A stretch of DNA of 64,000 bases, taken from positions 215,045,921 through 215,109,920 of the forward strand of contig NC_061115.1 of assembly GCF_002878395.1 (NCBI RefSeq), given 5' to 3'. Position 1 is the stretch's first letter. Every line of letters starts with the position of its first letter. The DNA comes from Capsicum annuum (Eukaryota > Streptophyta > Magnoliopsida > Solanales > Solanaceae). Below, piece after piece: positions 11,280 through 22,000 of the stretch. Below the pieces are notes generated by a model. That model was not told where the DNA came from, searched no databases, and worked only from the letters and a program-made list of their open reading frames with translations. Both the position numbers and the translations under genes were made by a program.

Positions 11280-12285
11280 CCCTAATAGTTGCCTATCAAT
11301 GAAATAGGTTAAGTCTAACGTGTTTCACAGTGCTAAAACGGTAAGTAAATGAGACAATGATATTTCACGTGGAAAAAACTCTCGGTTCAAAAAGATGTGA
11401 AAAATCATTACCTATACCTTTACAAGATTTTCACCCAAACACCAACTAAAACACCTTAAGGCTCAACAATAACAAATTACAAGACTCTTGTAATCTAGGA
11501 ACTATAAACTCTAATTCCTACCTCTATAAATCACACAAACTCCCAAGGTATGTGTTCCCAAGTTTTCGAGTTTCCCAAGAAATTAATAACTCTAACTCAG
11601 TTTATACCTTACTGAGACTTGAATTACATAAACATTACAACTCAAAAACCAACCTAATAGTCTAATACATAGAATCTAAGACACCTTATCTTCTACATTA
11701 CAACTCAAAAACCAATCTAATACATAGAATCTAAGACACCTTATCTTCTAAGTAATAGGAACAGGTTCAACTACTAGTTTTTCAAGCTTTGGAACTGCCA
11801 AGTCAATTTGCCAATTGTCTCTATCTTAGTGAGTGTGTGAGTGAATATGTGAGTCGCTCTCTCTATTTAACAACTCTTCAAAGATTCCTTCAACAGATAA
11901 GTCTTCTATTTTGAGTAGAACTCTCAGCTCTTCAGAGTTTGGAAGTCCTTCTACAAGTTGATCTCCTTGCCTTAGTAGAACTCCTTCTTCAACTCATCTT
12001 CTCATATCTTAAGTGTTGCACTTAAACTCAACTTCTTCTTTACCACACGTGATATTCGTTTTGAGTTATCAGAATTTAGCTTGCTCATCCATTACTGACT
12101 TCAAGCAACCTTGTCTGCATTTACCAGTGAACTAAACCTGTATATCAGTAGACCATATGGGTGGACCAGCTTGAGTAATCTGTTTCATTCAATTGGCAAT
12201 AATCAAAACTTCAATTTGTAATAAATTTTTTCTTTTTGATGATGACAAATCACAACCTTTGTGCATCCACCACAAATTCCTAACA
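11280..12285 (-). mobile_element. possible solo LTR of a copia (SIRE/Maximus-like) element
   Basis: On the minus strand the sequence starting at 12285 reads TGTTAGGAATTTGTGG and then TTTGTCATCATCAAAAAGAA. That start is typical of SIRE-type copia LTRs. The other boundary near 11280 is a guess. No primer-binding site, gag-pol or second LTR is present, so a solo or truncated LTR fits best. It contains a tandem duplication (about 11631-11693 and 11694-11750) with ACATTACAACTCAAAAACCA and CATAGAATCTAAGACACCTT. Confidence 0.45.
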
Positions 12286-12789
12286 CACTCCAACCAAGGA
12301 ATCAAACAAAGAAACACTAGAATGAAACAAGTTAGTGATTGAGTTATAATCATTGCATAATCTTTTCTTCACCTTTTAACATCATCAAAAAGATGGTTTA
12401 TGATTTGATAAGACTAGAATTAGTGTTTAATAATCCATTGCCACGGGGGCTATTTCTAAGACAATCAAAACTCAGGATAAATAAATGAACAGTATTAAGA
12501 GGTACAAAATCAGAACACAATATAGCAAAAAGATACCATTTCATTTAAGTGCAAGATATGATCTACATAGCTTGATACTTAAAACATAGAAAGATGAACC
12601 ATTTGAAATTAATTTTATTTCATATTTGATTTAAGTTATTAGCTAATATTAAGATTATTTTATTCATCAGTTATATTAAGATTAATTATTATCTTATATA
12701 AAAAGTGAAATATCCTTATTTATCTGATTTCATATTATCAAATAAGTTGACGTATTAGAAAACGAGAAATTCTTACCTAATGTAGTAGG
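12286..12789. other. AT-rich intergenic sequence, no gene seen
   Basis: No open frame or transposon terminus is recognisable. The sequence is poorly structured and AT-rich up to the start of the duplicated protease upstream region. Confidence 0.4.
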
Positions 12790-13330
12790 TATGTTTGATG
12801 CAGACTGCAGACATATGTGTGAGGTCCATCAAGCACCAGAATGGAAATGAAGTACTATCAATATTAGTTACATTATATTCCACATCAAATGTTAGAGAAG
12901 ATTTTGATATATAAGAAAAAAGAAAAAAGAAAAATTATAAATATGGCATTGAATATTTAGAAATGATTTAATTATGATATAATAGTGCACGAATTTAGAT
13001 TTAGTCGATCTTTCAATATTAATAGTGGATATTATTCTGCATTGTTGCTTTTTGCTGGTGTGGTGGATTAAAGGAAGCTTCCTGTTAAATTGTGTAATCA
13101 ATTATGTATCTATCTATCAACCTTTTTTGGGCATGTATCTATCTATCTATCAACCTTTTTTGCTGAATTGTTAATTTCATTTTTTTTGTTTTTTTTTTAA
13201 TTAACCTTTTTTGATATCTTAATTAGTTGGCGTTCATAATTTTAGTTTTTTTTGGAAATGCCAAGAATGTCGAACTTCAATTTTTTGCAATATAAAACTC
13301 ACATTTTGAAGAACACCAAGAACCATATAT
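12790..13330 (+). repeat. copy A of the aspartic protease upstream/leader region
   Basis: Bases about 12800-12980 match 16745-16915 (shared blocks CATATGTG, CCATCAAGCA, GATTTTGATATAT, ATGATTTA.CTATGATAT). Bases about 13240-13325 match the leader repeats just upstream of the protease start (GGAAATGCCAAGAATG, TTCAATTTTTTGCA, AAGAACACCAAGA). This is a diverged duplicate of the gene's 5' region, continued by the broken exon-1 copy at 14938. Confidence 0.65.
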
Positions 13331-13512
13331 ATATAATTTCTGATTTTTTGTGGTAACTATCCGTGAATATTATCATTGCAAAATCAATCAATTACAATCA
13401 AAGAGCTTCCAAAGTATAATCACCTTCGTGTGATCATCGCATCTAGACCTCAGAAAGAACCTACATAAACAACACTTAACTACAAAGTTTCCCTACCAAA
13501 GCCTGACATCTC

Positions 13513-13845
13513 TGTTAGAGTTTGTGATTCGAATTTTGTTGATCCGGGCCTGAAAAGTTCGCGGTGTGACCCATGTTTGTGATTTTTTGTGGGGTCAATA
13601 GTAGTGGACTTGTACATTTTTTGGGCCTCGGATTTATTTGTACACACATACTATATAAGTGCGATTTAATAGGTTGTTTTAGATGGTTTATAAATGTCAT
13701 TGAGACTTTCGTCTCCTTATTGTACTCCTCTTCATTATAGTGAATTCATCTGCCTCTGCCCGTGATTTTTTCCGTCAAGGGTTTCCATGTAAATCTGTGT
13801 GTCTTCTTCTTATTTTTTTTGTTTTGTGGTATTGCTTATTCTGTC
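13513..13845 (+). repeat. LTR-like direct repeat, copy 1
   Basis: It begins TGTTAGAGTTTGTGATTCGA and contains ATACTATATAAGTG and TTTTTCCGTCAAGGGTTTCC. It is repeated at 14090-14491. TATATAAG followed by GAGACTTTCGTCTCC suggests an LTR with a promoter. No clear primer-binding site follows, so a short non-autonomous (TRIM-like) retrotransposon or a tandem LTR remnant is only inferred. Confidence 0.55.
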
Positions 13846-14089
13846 GGAACAAAACAATCTCCCAGCTCTCCTTGTGCGTTGTAACATGTATAATCTCTTC
13901 CTTATTTCCCTTTGTATTCGTACCACCTTCATGTCCACCTTTACACTTTGTTGTCGAAATATTCTATTATTTCTAGCCTGCCATGAATAATAAAAGTGTT
14001 GCTCCCTAAACAGCAGCTACAATTTCCTTTTTGAATTGGCTCCCTCTCCTTGCTTTGATCCATTTAAGAGTGGTTACTGTACTATCACA

Positions 14090-14491
14090 TGTTAGAGTTT
14101 GTTATCCAAATTTTGTTGGTTCGCCCCTGAAAAGATCGCGATACGATTCATGTTTGAGATTTTTTGGGAACCTGTGGTGGTGGCGGAGGGATCGGGCCGA
14201 TAGGCCCAATCCTGGAGCTCACCACTGATCCCATTGCGCCCTCACGGTATGAACCTGTAGGTTTTTGGGCTTAGGATTTATTTGTATGCACGTATTATAT
14301 AAGTGTGTTTAGTGGGTTATTTTTGGTTGTTTTGTATATGTTATTTGAGACTTTCGTCTCCTACTTGTATTCTTCTCCATTATAGTGAATTTTCTCCTCC
14401 TCTGCCCGTGTTTTTTTCCGTCAAGGGTTTCCACGTAAAATTTGTGTATTCTTCTTGTTTTTTTCTATTTGTGGTACTGCTTATTCTTGTT
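14090..14491 (+). repeat. LTR-like direct repeat, copy 2
   Basis: It begins TGTTAGAGTTTGTTATCCAA and matches copy 1 through GGATTTATTTGTATGCACGT, GAGACTTTCGTCTCCTACTT and CCGTCAAGGGTTTCCACGT. It carries about 60 extra bases (around 14170-14240, GGTGGTGGCGGAGGGATCGG) that copy 1 lacks. The 240 bp between the copies hold no recognisable gag-pol. Confidence 0.55.
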
Positions 14492-14493
14492 CG

Positions 14494-14856
14494 TTAAATA
14501 AAATCACGTATAATTATAGTCCTCAACCAATGATTCAGCTTATTTCTCAGCTGTGTTATCCATTCATAAATAGCAACTAAATGCAAATGTGTCTCTTCCT
14601 TGTCATCATCACATAAACAACATTTGGTGTCATCCATCGAAATATTCAGCTTTCTTAGTTTCATTTTTGTAAGCAGCCTTCCTTGATAGGCTAGCCAGAC
14701 TATTACCCTTTGTTTGGATAGCATAAGTGAGCTCCACATTATGTAAGCAACTTCCAACCTCTGTCGATTTCCCAATAAAGCATTATAACTCAATGATATT
14801 GAGTAGATACCTATTGCTGTCAGCATGTACCTATTCCCTTGATAACAATTCTCCAT
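14494..14856 (-). pseudogene. LINE-derived zinc-binding (zf-RVT) domain fragment
   Basis: The minus-strand frame of 120 codons carries VAYIMWSSLMLSKQRVIVWLA, QGRLLTKMKLRKLNI, the paired cysteines KCCLCDDDKEETHLHL and a tryptophan-rich tail. This is the pattern of the zf-RVT domain that follows reverse transcriptase in plant L1-type LINEs. The expected HLF-x-C segment reads HLHLVA, so the last zinc ligand is lost. No reverse transcriptase is attached, so this is a 5'-truncated or captured remnant. Confidence 0.75.
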
Positions 14857-15046
14857 CTAATCCTTCAAAAAGTTTAGTTTTTTTCGTTATCAGCTGCAGT
14901 CACCAGGTGGTACATAAATTTTAATCATTTTAACTTCATGGCAAAATTGTTTTTCTTTGTTATGATGCTCATGTTGAGTAGTTTGAATGGGGAAGGTGGA
15001 GTAATTAAGGTTAAGCATAGGTTTGCAGTTTAGTAAAGAATATATG

Positions 15047-15274
15047 CAGTGGCGGACCCAGGATTTAAGGAAGGTTTGAACCCGAGGCATTCCTTTCAGT
15101 GGAGAAGCTTAAAGTCAACGTAAATATCAATGCACCCAACCAACGTTTTATTTTAGTGGGTGCTTTTATATATTATATGTCTATTTTTGTATATTTTCTA
15201 TGCAATTTTATCTATTTCGTGTCGAGTTTAGTGGGTGCCGAAGCACCCCACAAATGAATGTAGGTCCTCCCCTG
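15047..15274. mobile_element. hAT-like MITE (CAGTGGCGGA family), copy 1
   Basis: It starts CAGTGGCGGACCCAGGATTT and ends GTAGGTCCTCCCCTG, imperfect inverted repeats of the CAG...CTG hAT style. The left flank AATATATG resembles AATATACC, which lies across the copia insertion (15275-15279 then 16148 on). That fits a decayed 8-bp duplication. The interior contains GTGGGTGCTTTTATATATTA, shared with the copies at 31934-32210 and 38733-39011 in opposite orientation. Confidence 0.8.
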
Positions 15275-15279
15275 AATAT

Positions 15280-16147
15280 TGTAAAATTTCACGAAAGAAA
15301 CTGTCAATTAGAGATGATACAGAGAAGAAGAAAGTAACTGTTTTTATTGAATGAAGCTTAAAGCCAAAACTCTACATTTAGCTGTATATATACACGTGCT
15401 TTTTGCTTCTTTATATCTAACTAACTTCAATTAACGGAGCCACTAAATGGCTAGCTGAAAGTAATTAACTGTCCAGCTGGCAATTAGTCGATTGATCCTT
15501 AACACCTCCCTTCAAGCTGGGCACGCTGAAGATGTTGATCATGCCGTTACTTGCATTGCTTGTTATCCAGGAAATCACCATTGCATTGCAGTGGTCCCAT
15601 TGATTCACCAAATCAGCTCCAAACTTGTCACGAGTGATAGATCCATCAATGAGTCTAATTTTGTTCTTCGTCAAAAGCGCAAGTCGCATTGCTTTGCTCC
15701 AAACTGTATAATTCTCCATTCCAGTAAGCTCAATACCAACCTGTACCGCACCAGGCATATTTGATGCTCCCAGGAATAAGGAATGATTGTGGTCAAATCG
15801 TATATTTGCCATTGTAGAAATTTAAAAAAAAACTCAAAAATGTGCGAAGACGAACGAAAATCTCTCGATTTCCTGCTTAATCGTAGCAAGGAATCCCTAG
15901 ATTTCCTGGCTTTGATATCACATAAAATTTCATGGAAGGAACTGTTAATTAGAGCTGATACAGAGAAGAAGAAAGTAACTGTTTTTATTGAATGAAGCTT
16001 AAAGCCAAAACTCTACATTTAGCTGTATATATATATACGTGTTTTTTGCTTCTTTATATCTAATTAACTTCAATTAATGGAGTCACTAAATTGCTAGCTG
16101 AAAGTAACTAACTGTCCAGCTGGCAATTAGTCGATTAATCCTCAACA
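15280..16147 (-). mobile_element. complete short copia retrotransposon with 5-bp TSD
   Basis: Two LTRs (15280-15504 and about 15922-16147) flank a 420-bp interior. The target duplication is perfect: AATAT at 15275-15279 and at 16148-16152. On the minus strand the order is 5' LTR starting TGTTGAGGATTAATCG (from 16147), a primer-binding site like initiator-Met tRNA (TGATATCAAAGCCAGG, at about 15901-15916), a gag start (15812 downward), a purine-rich CTTGAAGGGAGG and the 3' LTR (TGTTAAGGATCAATCG, from 15504). Pol is missing altogether, so it is non-autonomous. Confidence 0.92.
15504..15812 (-). pseudogene. truncated copia gag N-terminal region
   Basis: The minus-strand frame from ATG at 15812 reads MANIRFDHNHSLFLGASNMP, then LTGMENYTVWSKAMRLALL and WDHCNAMVISWI. 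This is the standard start of plant copia Gag (the N-terminal gag region before UBN2). About 90 codons on, it runs into the polypurine tract and LTR with no zinc knuckle or protease. It is a remnant inside the small element, not a working gene. Confidence 0.85.
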
Positions 16148-16250
16148 AATATACCAACCTTAAAATATCATGACGAAATGCAGCATCTTAAAATTCTTTT
16201 TGGAATTGATCTCCCTATTGGTGGAGATGTCGTCTTGATTCTGTCAAATA

Positions 16251-16739
16251 TATTTTTCGTCTATTGGTATTTGTTAAATTGTGTATAATTTTATTTGTTT
16301 ATATGTGTTATTTTATTACATCTTTTTCTAGACTATTTTTGTTTGAGCCGGGAGCTATCTCGCTCGTATGCCACAGTGCATCTTATGTGCATTTCATGCG
16401 CCATACGTGAAATTGGGACTCCAAACCATTATTTTAGTGGCTTTATGGTTGAGCCGGTCCTAGAAGTACGTATTATCTTTGATATATGCACTCGTTTGGT
16501 CATGAAAATAATAATTTTTCAAAGTTAGAGTTGGAGTTGGTGTTGTGTTAGGCCATGAATATACATTAAAGTTGTTTTTGAAATTTTATTATAGAAATAG
16601 AAGTGAAAACAAGTCCTACTTATTTTCAATTTTCACTAAAGTGAAATAATTCTTATGACCAAACACTACTATTTTCACTTCTTTTACTAAAATAAATAAT
16701 CTTTCTAAAAAAAAATTAAAAAATTCTCATGATCAAATG
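16251..16739. other. intergenic, no gene; possible small hAT-like MITE
   Basis: A stretch from about 16551 (GGCCATGAATATACATTAAA) to about 16665 (TTCTTATGACCAAACACTAC) has weakly complementary ends (GGCCATGA and TATGACCAAAC), as in small hAT-type MITEs. No clear target duplication was found. No genes are seen. Confidence 0.35.
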
Positions 16740-16915
16740 TGTACACAGTCATATGTGAGACCCATCAAGCAACAAAATGGAAAATGTACTGTCACATTTA
16801 ATTTTATTCCATGTCAGATGTAAGCAAGGATTTTGATATATATAATTAGGAACATGGAAAAACTTCAAATTTTTAGATATGATTTAGCTATGATATTCAT
16901 TAATACTTCAGTTTA
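16740..16915 (+). repeat. copy B of the duplicated protease upstream block
   Basis: This partner of 12800-12980 has CAGTCATATGTGAGACCCATCAAGCA, ATTTTATTCCATGTCAGATG and GGATTTTGATATATATA. It lies about 2.2 kb upstream of the protease ATG. Confidence 0.65.
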
Positions 16916-18639
16916 TTCATGTTATATATCTTCGTGACATATTTAGTTTATTTTTGCCACATGAAATTATCTAAATCTTTTGATTTACATACCATTTTTA
17001 AAATGATATATATGAGTTATTTTATTAAATTTAGTGACATATTCGAGTTTTTTCTTAATTCTTTGTGACATATCAAAATTACTATTAACACTTCCAATTA
17101 TCATCATGAAAAGACATACATACTCTTTGAAAAAGAGCATATTTTATTCAAAAGTAATAATAAGAGCATTTTTATCGAGATAATGAGGTATAAACATCAA
17201 TGACATTTTAAATCAAATTATTAACAACATAGATATGTTTTAACCAAATTATTAAATCCCTTTTCCTCCACATTCCAAACAAGGGAATTAATTGAAATTA
17301 TTTGCAAAAAGAATACAAATACATGCAACGTCTCTTCCATTTCTCTCTAACCTTTCAATTTTATCATCATAAAACTCCATTTCCAGAAAATAAAAGAGGA
17401 ATTAAGAGAATTTGACAACTGCTATACTTATATAAAAATATTTTATTTTTATATATAGTGTAAGTTTTATATGAGGAACCCTTTAATTCTTATGGTATTC
17501 CAGTTTTATCGTTAGGAAGCGTCATCATCAAAATGAGTCTTATAAAATATAAATTTAGTTAAATCCTATTGGAGTAATAAATCTAGCAAATATCGAGTGA
17601 GAAATCAAAAGTAAATCTAGACGGATTGAGAAAATAAAGAAAACAGGAAGCAGTCACTTTAATTTCTTTCCAAATTTGTATTATTTTTTCTCAAGGAATT
17701 ACATAACTACTATATAGCATATTGGTTTGTGTTTCATATTATTTTTGTTATTTTGCCTCTATCGACTTGACACATATTTTAAAATAATTTTAATTATAAC
17801 ATATTTTGTTAGAACGGCTTTAATAATGATGTTTTAAATTCTAAATTTGCCTATCTATATTAAAAAAAGAACTCTATAATTTGTTAAAATGACAGCTAAA
17901 TTATTTTTAGAAAAATATTAATCTAGACTCCAAACAAAATGAAACAAAGGAGTACTTCCCCGTTTTATCTTTACTTGTCTAATATGTTAAAAATAAATGT
18001 CCAACATACTCATCTAATTTGGAAGAATTGTAAATAATTTATCATATTATATCTATTTTAGCCTTGGAACTAAATAGTATCAATTATATTTTTCAAAACA
18101 TTAACTTTATTATATTTAAAGGATGATATAAAATTATTCCTGTTATTTATTATTTTTTTCGTCTCAATTTATGTGACATTTTTCAAATTTTGAGATTTAA
18201 ATAAGTCTATCTTTGACTGTAATTTTTTATATTTTGAATCATCAACTATCATAATTTAGAGTGTTTTTCATATATTTTTGAAATATATAATTTATTTTAA
18301 AAAATTTGAAAATCTCATATTTGACTCTTGAAAAATAAAAAATATCATATAAATTAAAATATAAGAAATATTTTTAAAATGGTGTGTCAAGTCGATAATG
18401 AACAAGTAACGAGGGACGAGAAAGTGCAAGGGCAAAGAGGGAAGAAAAAAGTTGCTCCCTTTTCCCTCCATTCCAAACAAAGAAAATACATGCAATTGTG
18501 TCTCTTCTCCTTCCCTTTCACTCTTCACTTTCAATTTTTAGCAATTAGCACCATAAGTACTCCATTATTGAAAACCCAAACAAACCACCCAAACTTCCAA
18601 ATTCCATTTTTGTCCTTTTGTTAGGCCAATTCCTTTTTT
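16916..18639. other. AT-rich upstream region of the aspartic protease, no gene
   Basis: Strongly AT-rich sequence. An 81-codon plus frame and an 80-codon minus frame around 18300-18620 overlap each other and lack family features. I see no transposon termini. Confidence 0.4.
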
Positions 18640-19070
18640 CTTTTTTTGGTTACATTTTCTGATACATCTTTTTTGCTATTAATTTCAAAAGACAAAAAAA
18701 AAAAGCATTTGGGGTTAGTAATTTTAGTATTTGAGAATTACCCAGAATGACAAAATTCAATTTTTAGCACCATAAATTTCCATTTTTAAGAACACCAAGA
18801 GCCCCCAAAAAAATTTGTTTTTTTAATTTACATTTTCTGATCATCTTTTTTGCTAAATTTTTCAAAAAATACCAAGGTGGGGTTAGTAATTTCAGTATTT
18901 TGGAAATACCCAGAATGGAAAAATTCAATTTTTTAGCACTATAAAACTCCAAGAACCCTGTTTTTTATTTGAAAAAAAAAAAAACATTTTCTGATCATCT
19001 TTTGCTTGTTATTAATTTCAAAAAATAGCAAGTTGGGGTTAGTAATTTCAGTATTTAGGAAGTACCCAGA
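18640..19070 (+). repeat. three imperfect ~150-bp tandem repeats forming the protease leader
   Basis: Each unit has ACATTTTCTGAT(A)CATCTTTT, TTGCTATTAATTTCAAAA, GGGGTTAGTAATTTCAGTAT and TACCCAGAATGGCAAAATTC. The last unit contributes the real start codon at 19071. The two earlier units contain the same start context (CCCAGAATGACAAAATTC at about 18741 and CCCAGAATGGAAAAATTC at about 18909), but their frames close at once. These may act as short upstream open frames if transcribed. Confidence 0.75.
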
Positions 19071-22000
19071 ATGGCAAAATTTGATCTTGGTTATATTTGG
19101 CTATTATTTGTAATTGTTATGCTTGTTTGGAGTAGTGTAAATGTGAAAGGTGAAGGAGTGATTAAAGTGAATTATAAATTTTATGGATTAGAAAGGAATT
19201 TGAGTGCCCTAAAAGCTCATGATGAAATGCGTCATCTTCAAATTCTTGCTGGTATTGATCTTCCTATAGGTGGAGATGGCCGTCTTGATTCCGTTGGGTA
19301 TGTTTTTGTTTTTCTCTATGTGTGTGATTCTGCTTGTATACGATTATTTTGTTTGTTGTAGAGTCTTTTAACGAAGGATAAAAAGTTCAATCAACATTTA
19401 TAAGGACTTCCGTGCTTTTAAAGTAACTAGTTAAGTGGACGTGCTTTGCACAATTCGAACTTGGTTGTGTTTTGCTATTGTTGGTGGTTTTTGTATTTAT
19501 TAGGAGTAGTTTTAATGTGGAAGGTGAAGGAAGTGAATAAGGTGAATTATATAAGTTTTGTGGGTTGGAAAGGAGTTTGAGTGCCCTAAAAGCCCATTAT
19601 GAAAAGCTTCATCTTCAAACTTTTGCCGGAATGGATCTTCCTATTGGTGGAGATGGCCATCTTGATTCAGTCGGATGTGTTTTTTGTATACTTGTTTTTG
19701 TTAAATTGTGTAATTTTGTTTGTTTATATGTGTGTGGCTATGCATGTATACGAGTATATACATCTATTTGTCTATAGGTCTGAAACCCCACAAGTGAGGT
19801 TTGGGGAGGATAGAGTTTACGTAGACCTTACCACTACCTCGTGGAGGTGGAGAGACTATTTCCGACAAACAAATTACACTATTTAACAAAAATGAGTAAA
19901 CAACAAACGCACCGATGAAATCAAGACGTCCATCTCCACCAATAGTAAGATTAGTACCAGCAAGAATTTCCGTATTGTTGGAGAAGGGCTGCTAAAACCT
20001 ATACCAGAGCAGTTTAATGCTTTAGTTTCTGTAGCTATTCTTAAGCAGCTTTTACAGAAGAACTTTTCCCTTAGCAATTTCTTGATATGTACACATCTGT
20101 ATGTATTTGCATGTGTATGTGTATATTATATGTATGTGTGTGTATGCAGGTTTGCTTATTTTGTTTGTGCGCTTAGATCTCAGGTAAATTGTATAAGGTG
20201 CTACATTCCTTGGTTGAGTGATATTTTTAAGCGCATAAGCTTTAGCAGTTGGCTTCTCTTATTATTTGGATAAACTAATTAGAATCTTTCTCCATGCAAA
20301 TACAAGTGGCTCAGAACAATCAATTATATATATATGGAGTCAGTTTGGGCTGCTATTGAAATCATTTCCTTGATCTTTCGTTATTACAGGCTTTACTATA
20401 CTAAGATTGGGATTGGAACACCTCCAAATAATTTTACTGTTCAAGTGGATACAGGAAGTGACGTAATGTGGGTTAATTGCATTTCATGTCAACGATGCCC
20501 CAGAAGAGGATATGGTGGTGTACGTTTCTTTTAGATACATACTGGCATATGTTATATGTACGTTTATAGCTGTTTATGTGTGCGTGTATATTATTTCTAC
20601 TCAGTATATCAGTTGCTCTAAAAAGTAAAGCAATTTTTCTTGGCGCTCTACTTTGTCCATTTTTATCCGAATGTTTTTCTGTGCAGATGGAGCTAACACG
20701 ATACAATCCAAAGGATTCTCTCACTGGTAAACTCATTCTTTGTGGTCAATCATTTTGCAAAGATGTCAACAGAGGTTCACTACCAGGCTGCTTTGGTAAT
20801 GGTTCTTGTACTTATGCACGACATTACGGAGATGGAAGCTACAGCACGGGCTTTTTAGTAGAGGATGTTGTCCAATATGATCTGGTATCAGGTGATCTCC
20901 AAACTGAGCCAGCAAATCGGAGTGTTATTTTTGGGTAAGATGTATGCTATCTAACATAAGAGCTAAAGAATATTTTTATAGCTCTTGTAATCCTCAATCC
21001 AGAGCATGACTTGTTAAACATTTAATTGAACAAGGTGATCTTACATGATTATCATGCTCGATAAAATCCTTGAGAGTGCACTTATTCCATTATCATAACA
21101 ATTACAAATCGATGCCCTTACTGTTTTAAATTATCAAAGTACAACTATTACCATTTCATCTGGAGTTGGTTTTGCTTCCTCCCTTTGTCTATCTTGATGT
21201 AGGAGAAGTTTCCAAGAGCATTTTCATTGTTTTAGGGCCTGTTTGGATTGACTTATTTTAAGTGTTTTTTATAGCTTTAAATCACTTTTGAAGTGTTTGG
21301 GTGTAATAAAAAAGTGCTTTTAAGCACTTATTTTAAGCTAAAAAGGTAAAATAAGCCAAAAGTCATAAGTAAGAATTCCTAGCTTATGCTTTTTGACTAT
21401 AAACCCATCCAAGTCTATTTTGCTCGGACTCGTCAAAAATTTCAACGGGTGCGTGTTGGATTCGCCAAAAGTAGTGTATTTTGAAGAATCTGACACGGGT
21501 GACACGGGTGAGGCATCGAAAGTGAAGAGTACGCGCAACTTAGATCCAAACACCCACTTAGTAATCTAAAACGATTACTCCCTCCGCTTCAATTTGTTTG
21601 GCGTTTTTTGATTTGGCATGAAGTTTAAGAAAGTGAAGAAACTTTTGAATCTTGTAGTCTTAAATTAAAGATATGTCAAATGTATCAAAATGCCCTTGTG
21701 GTGTTAAACATGTCATGTTGAAAGTTGAAATTAAAGAGTTGTTACGGACTAAATAGGAAAGTAGGCCAAACAAATTGAAATGAAGGAAGGAATTAGTTTG
21801 GGTGGGAGATGGTAGGTTCGTAGGTAGGAGGAAGAGTAAAAGAGAGTAAAGTCAATTTCCCTTGTTTGGTTTGTTAGAAAATTACAAGACAAGCCATAAT
21901 TGGCTCTTCAACCCCTGCAATTTTCTTGATAATATCATTTCGCTTCATTACCTGCAATCCCTCTAAAATTGGAAAGCCAGAATTAGTGGCTTAGGTAAAA

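Larger units (their letters stand above)
14938..16250 (+). pseudogene. broken exon-1 copy of the aspartic protease, split by two transposons
   Basis: ATG at 14938 opens a frame like the protease signal peptide (MAKLFFFVMMLMLSS, then GGVIKVKHRF) and stops at TAG about 95 bases later. After a hAT-like MITE (15047-15274) and a small copia element (15280-16147), homology resumes at about 16153 with HDEMQHLKIL, then GIDLPIGGD, with a one-base loss before the RLDS block. It matches exon 1 at 19071-19297. No downstream exons follow, so it is a partial duplication, now dead. Confidence 0.85.
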
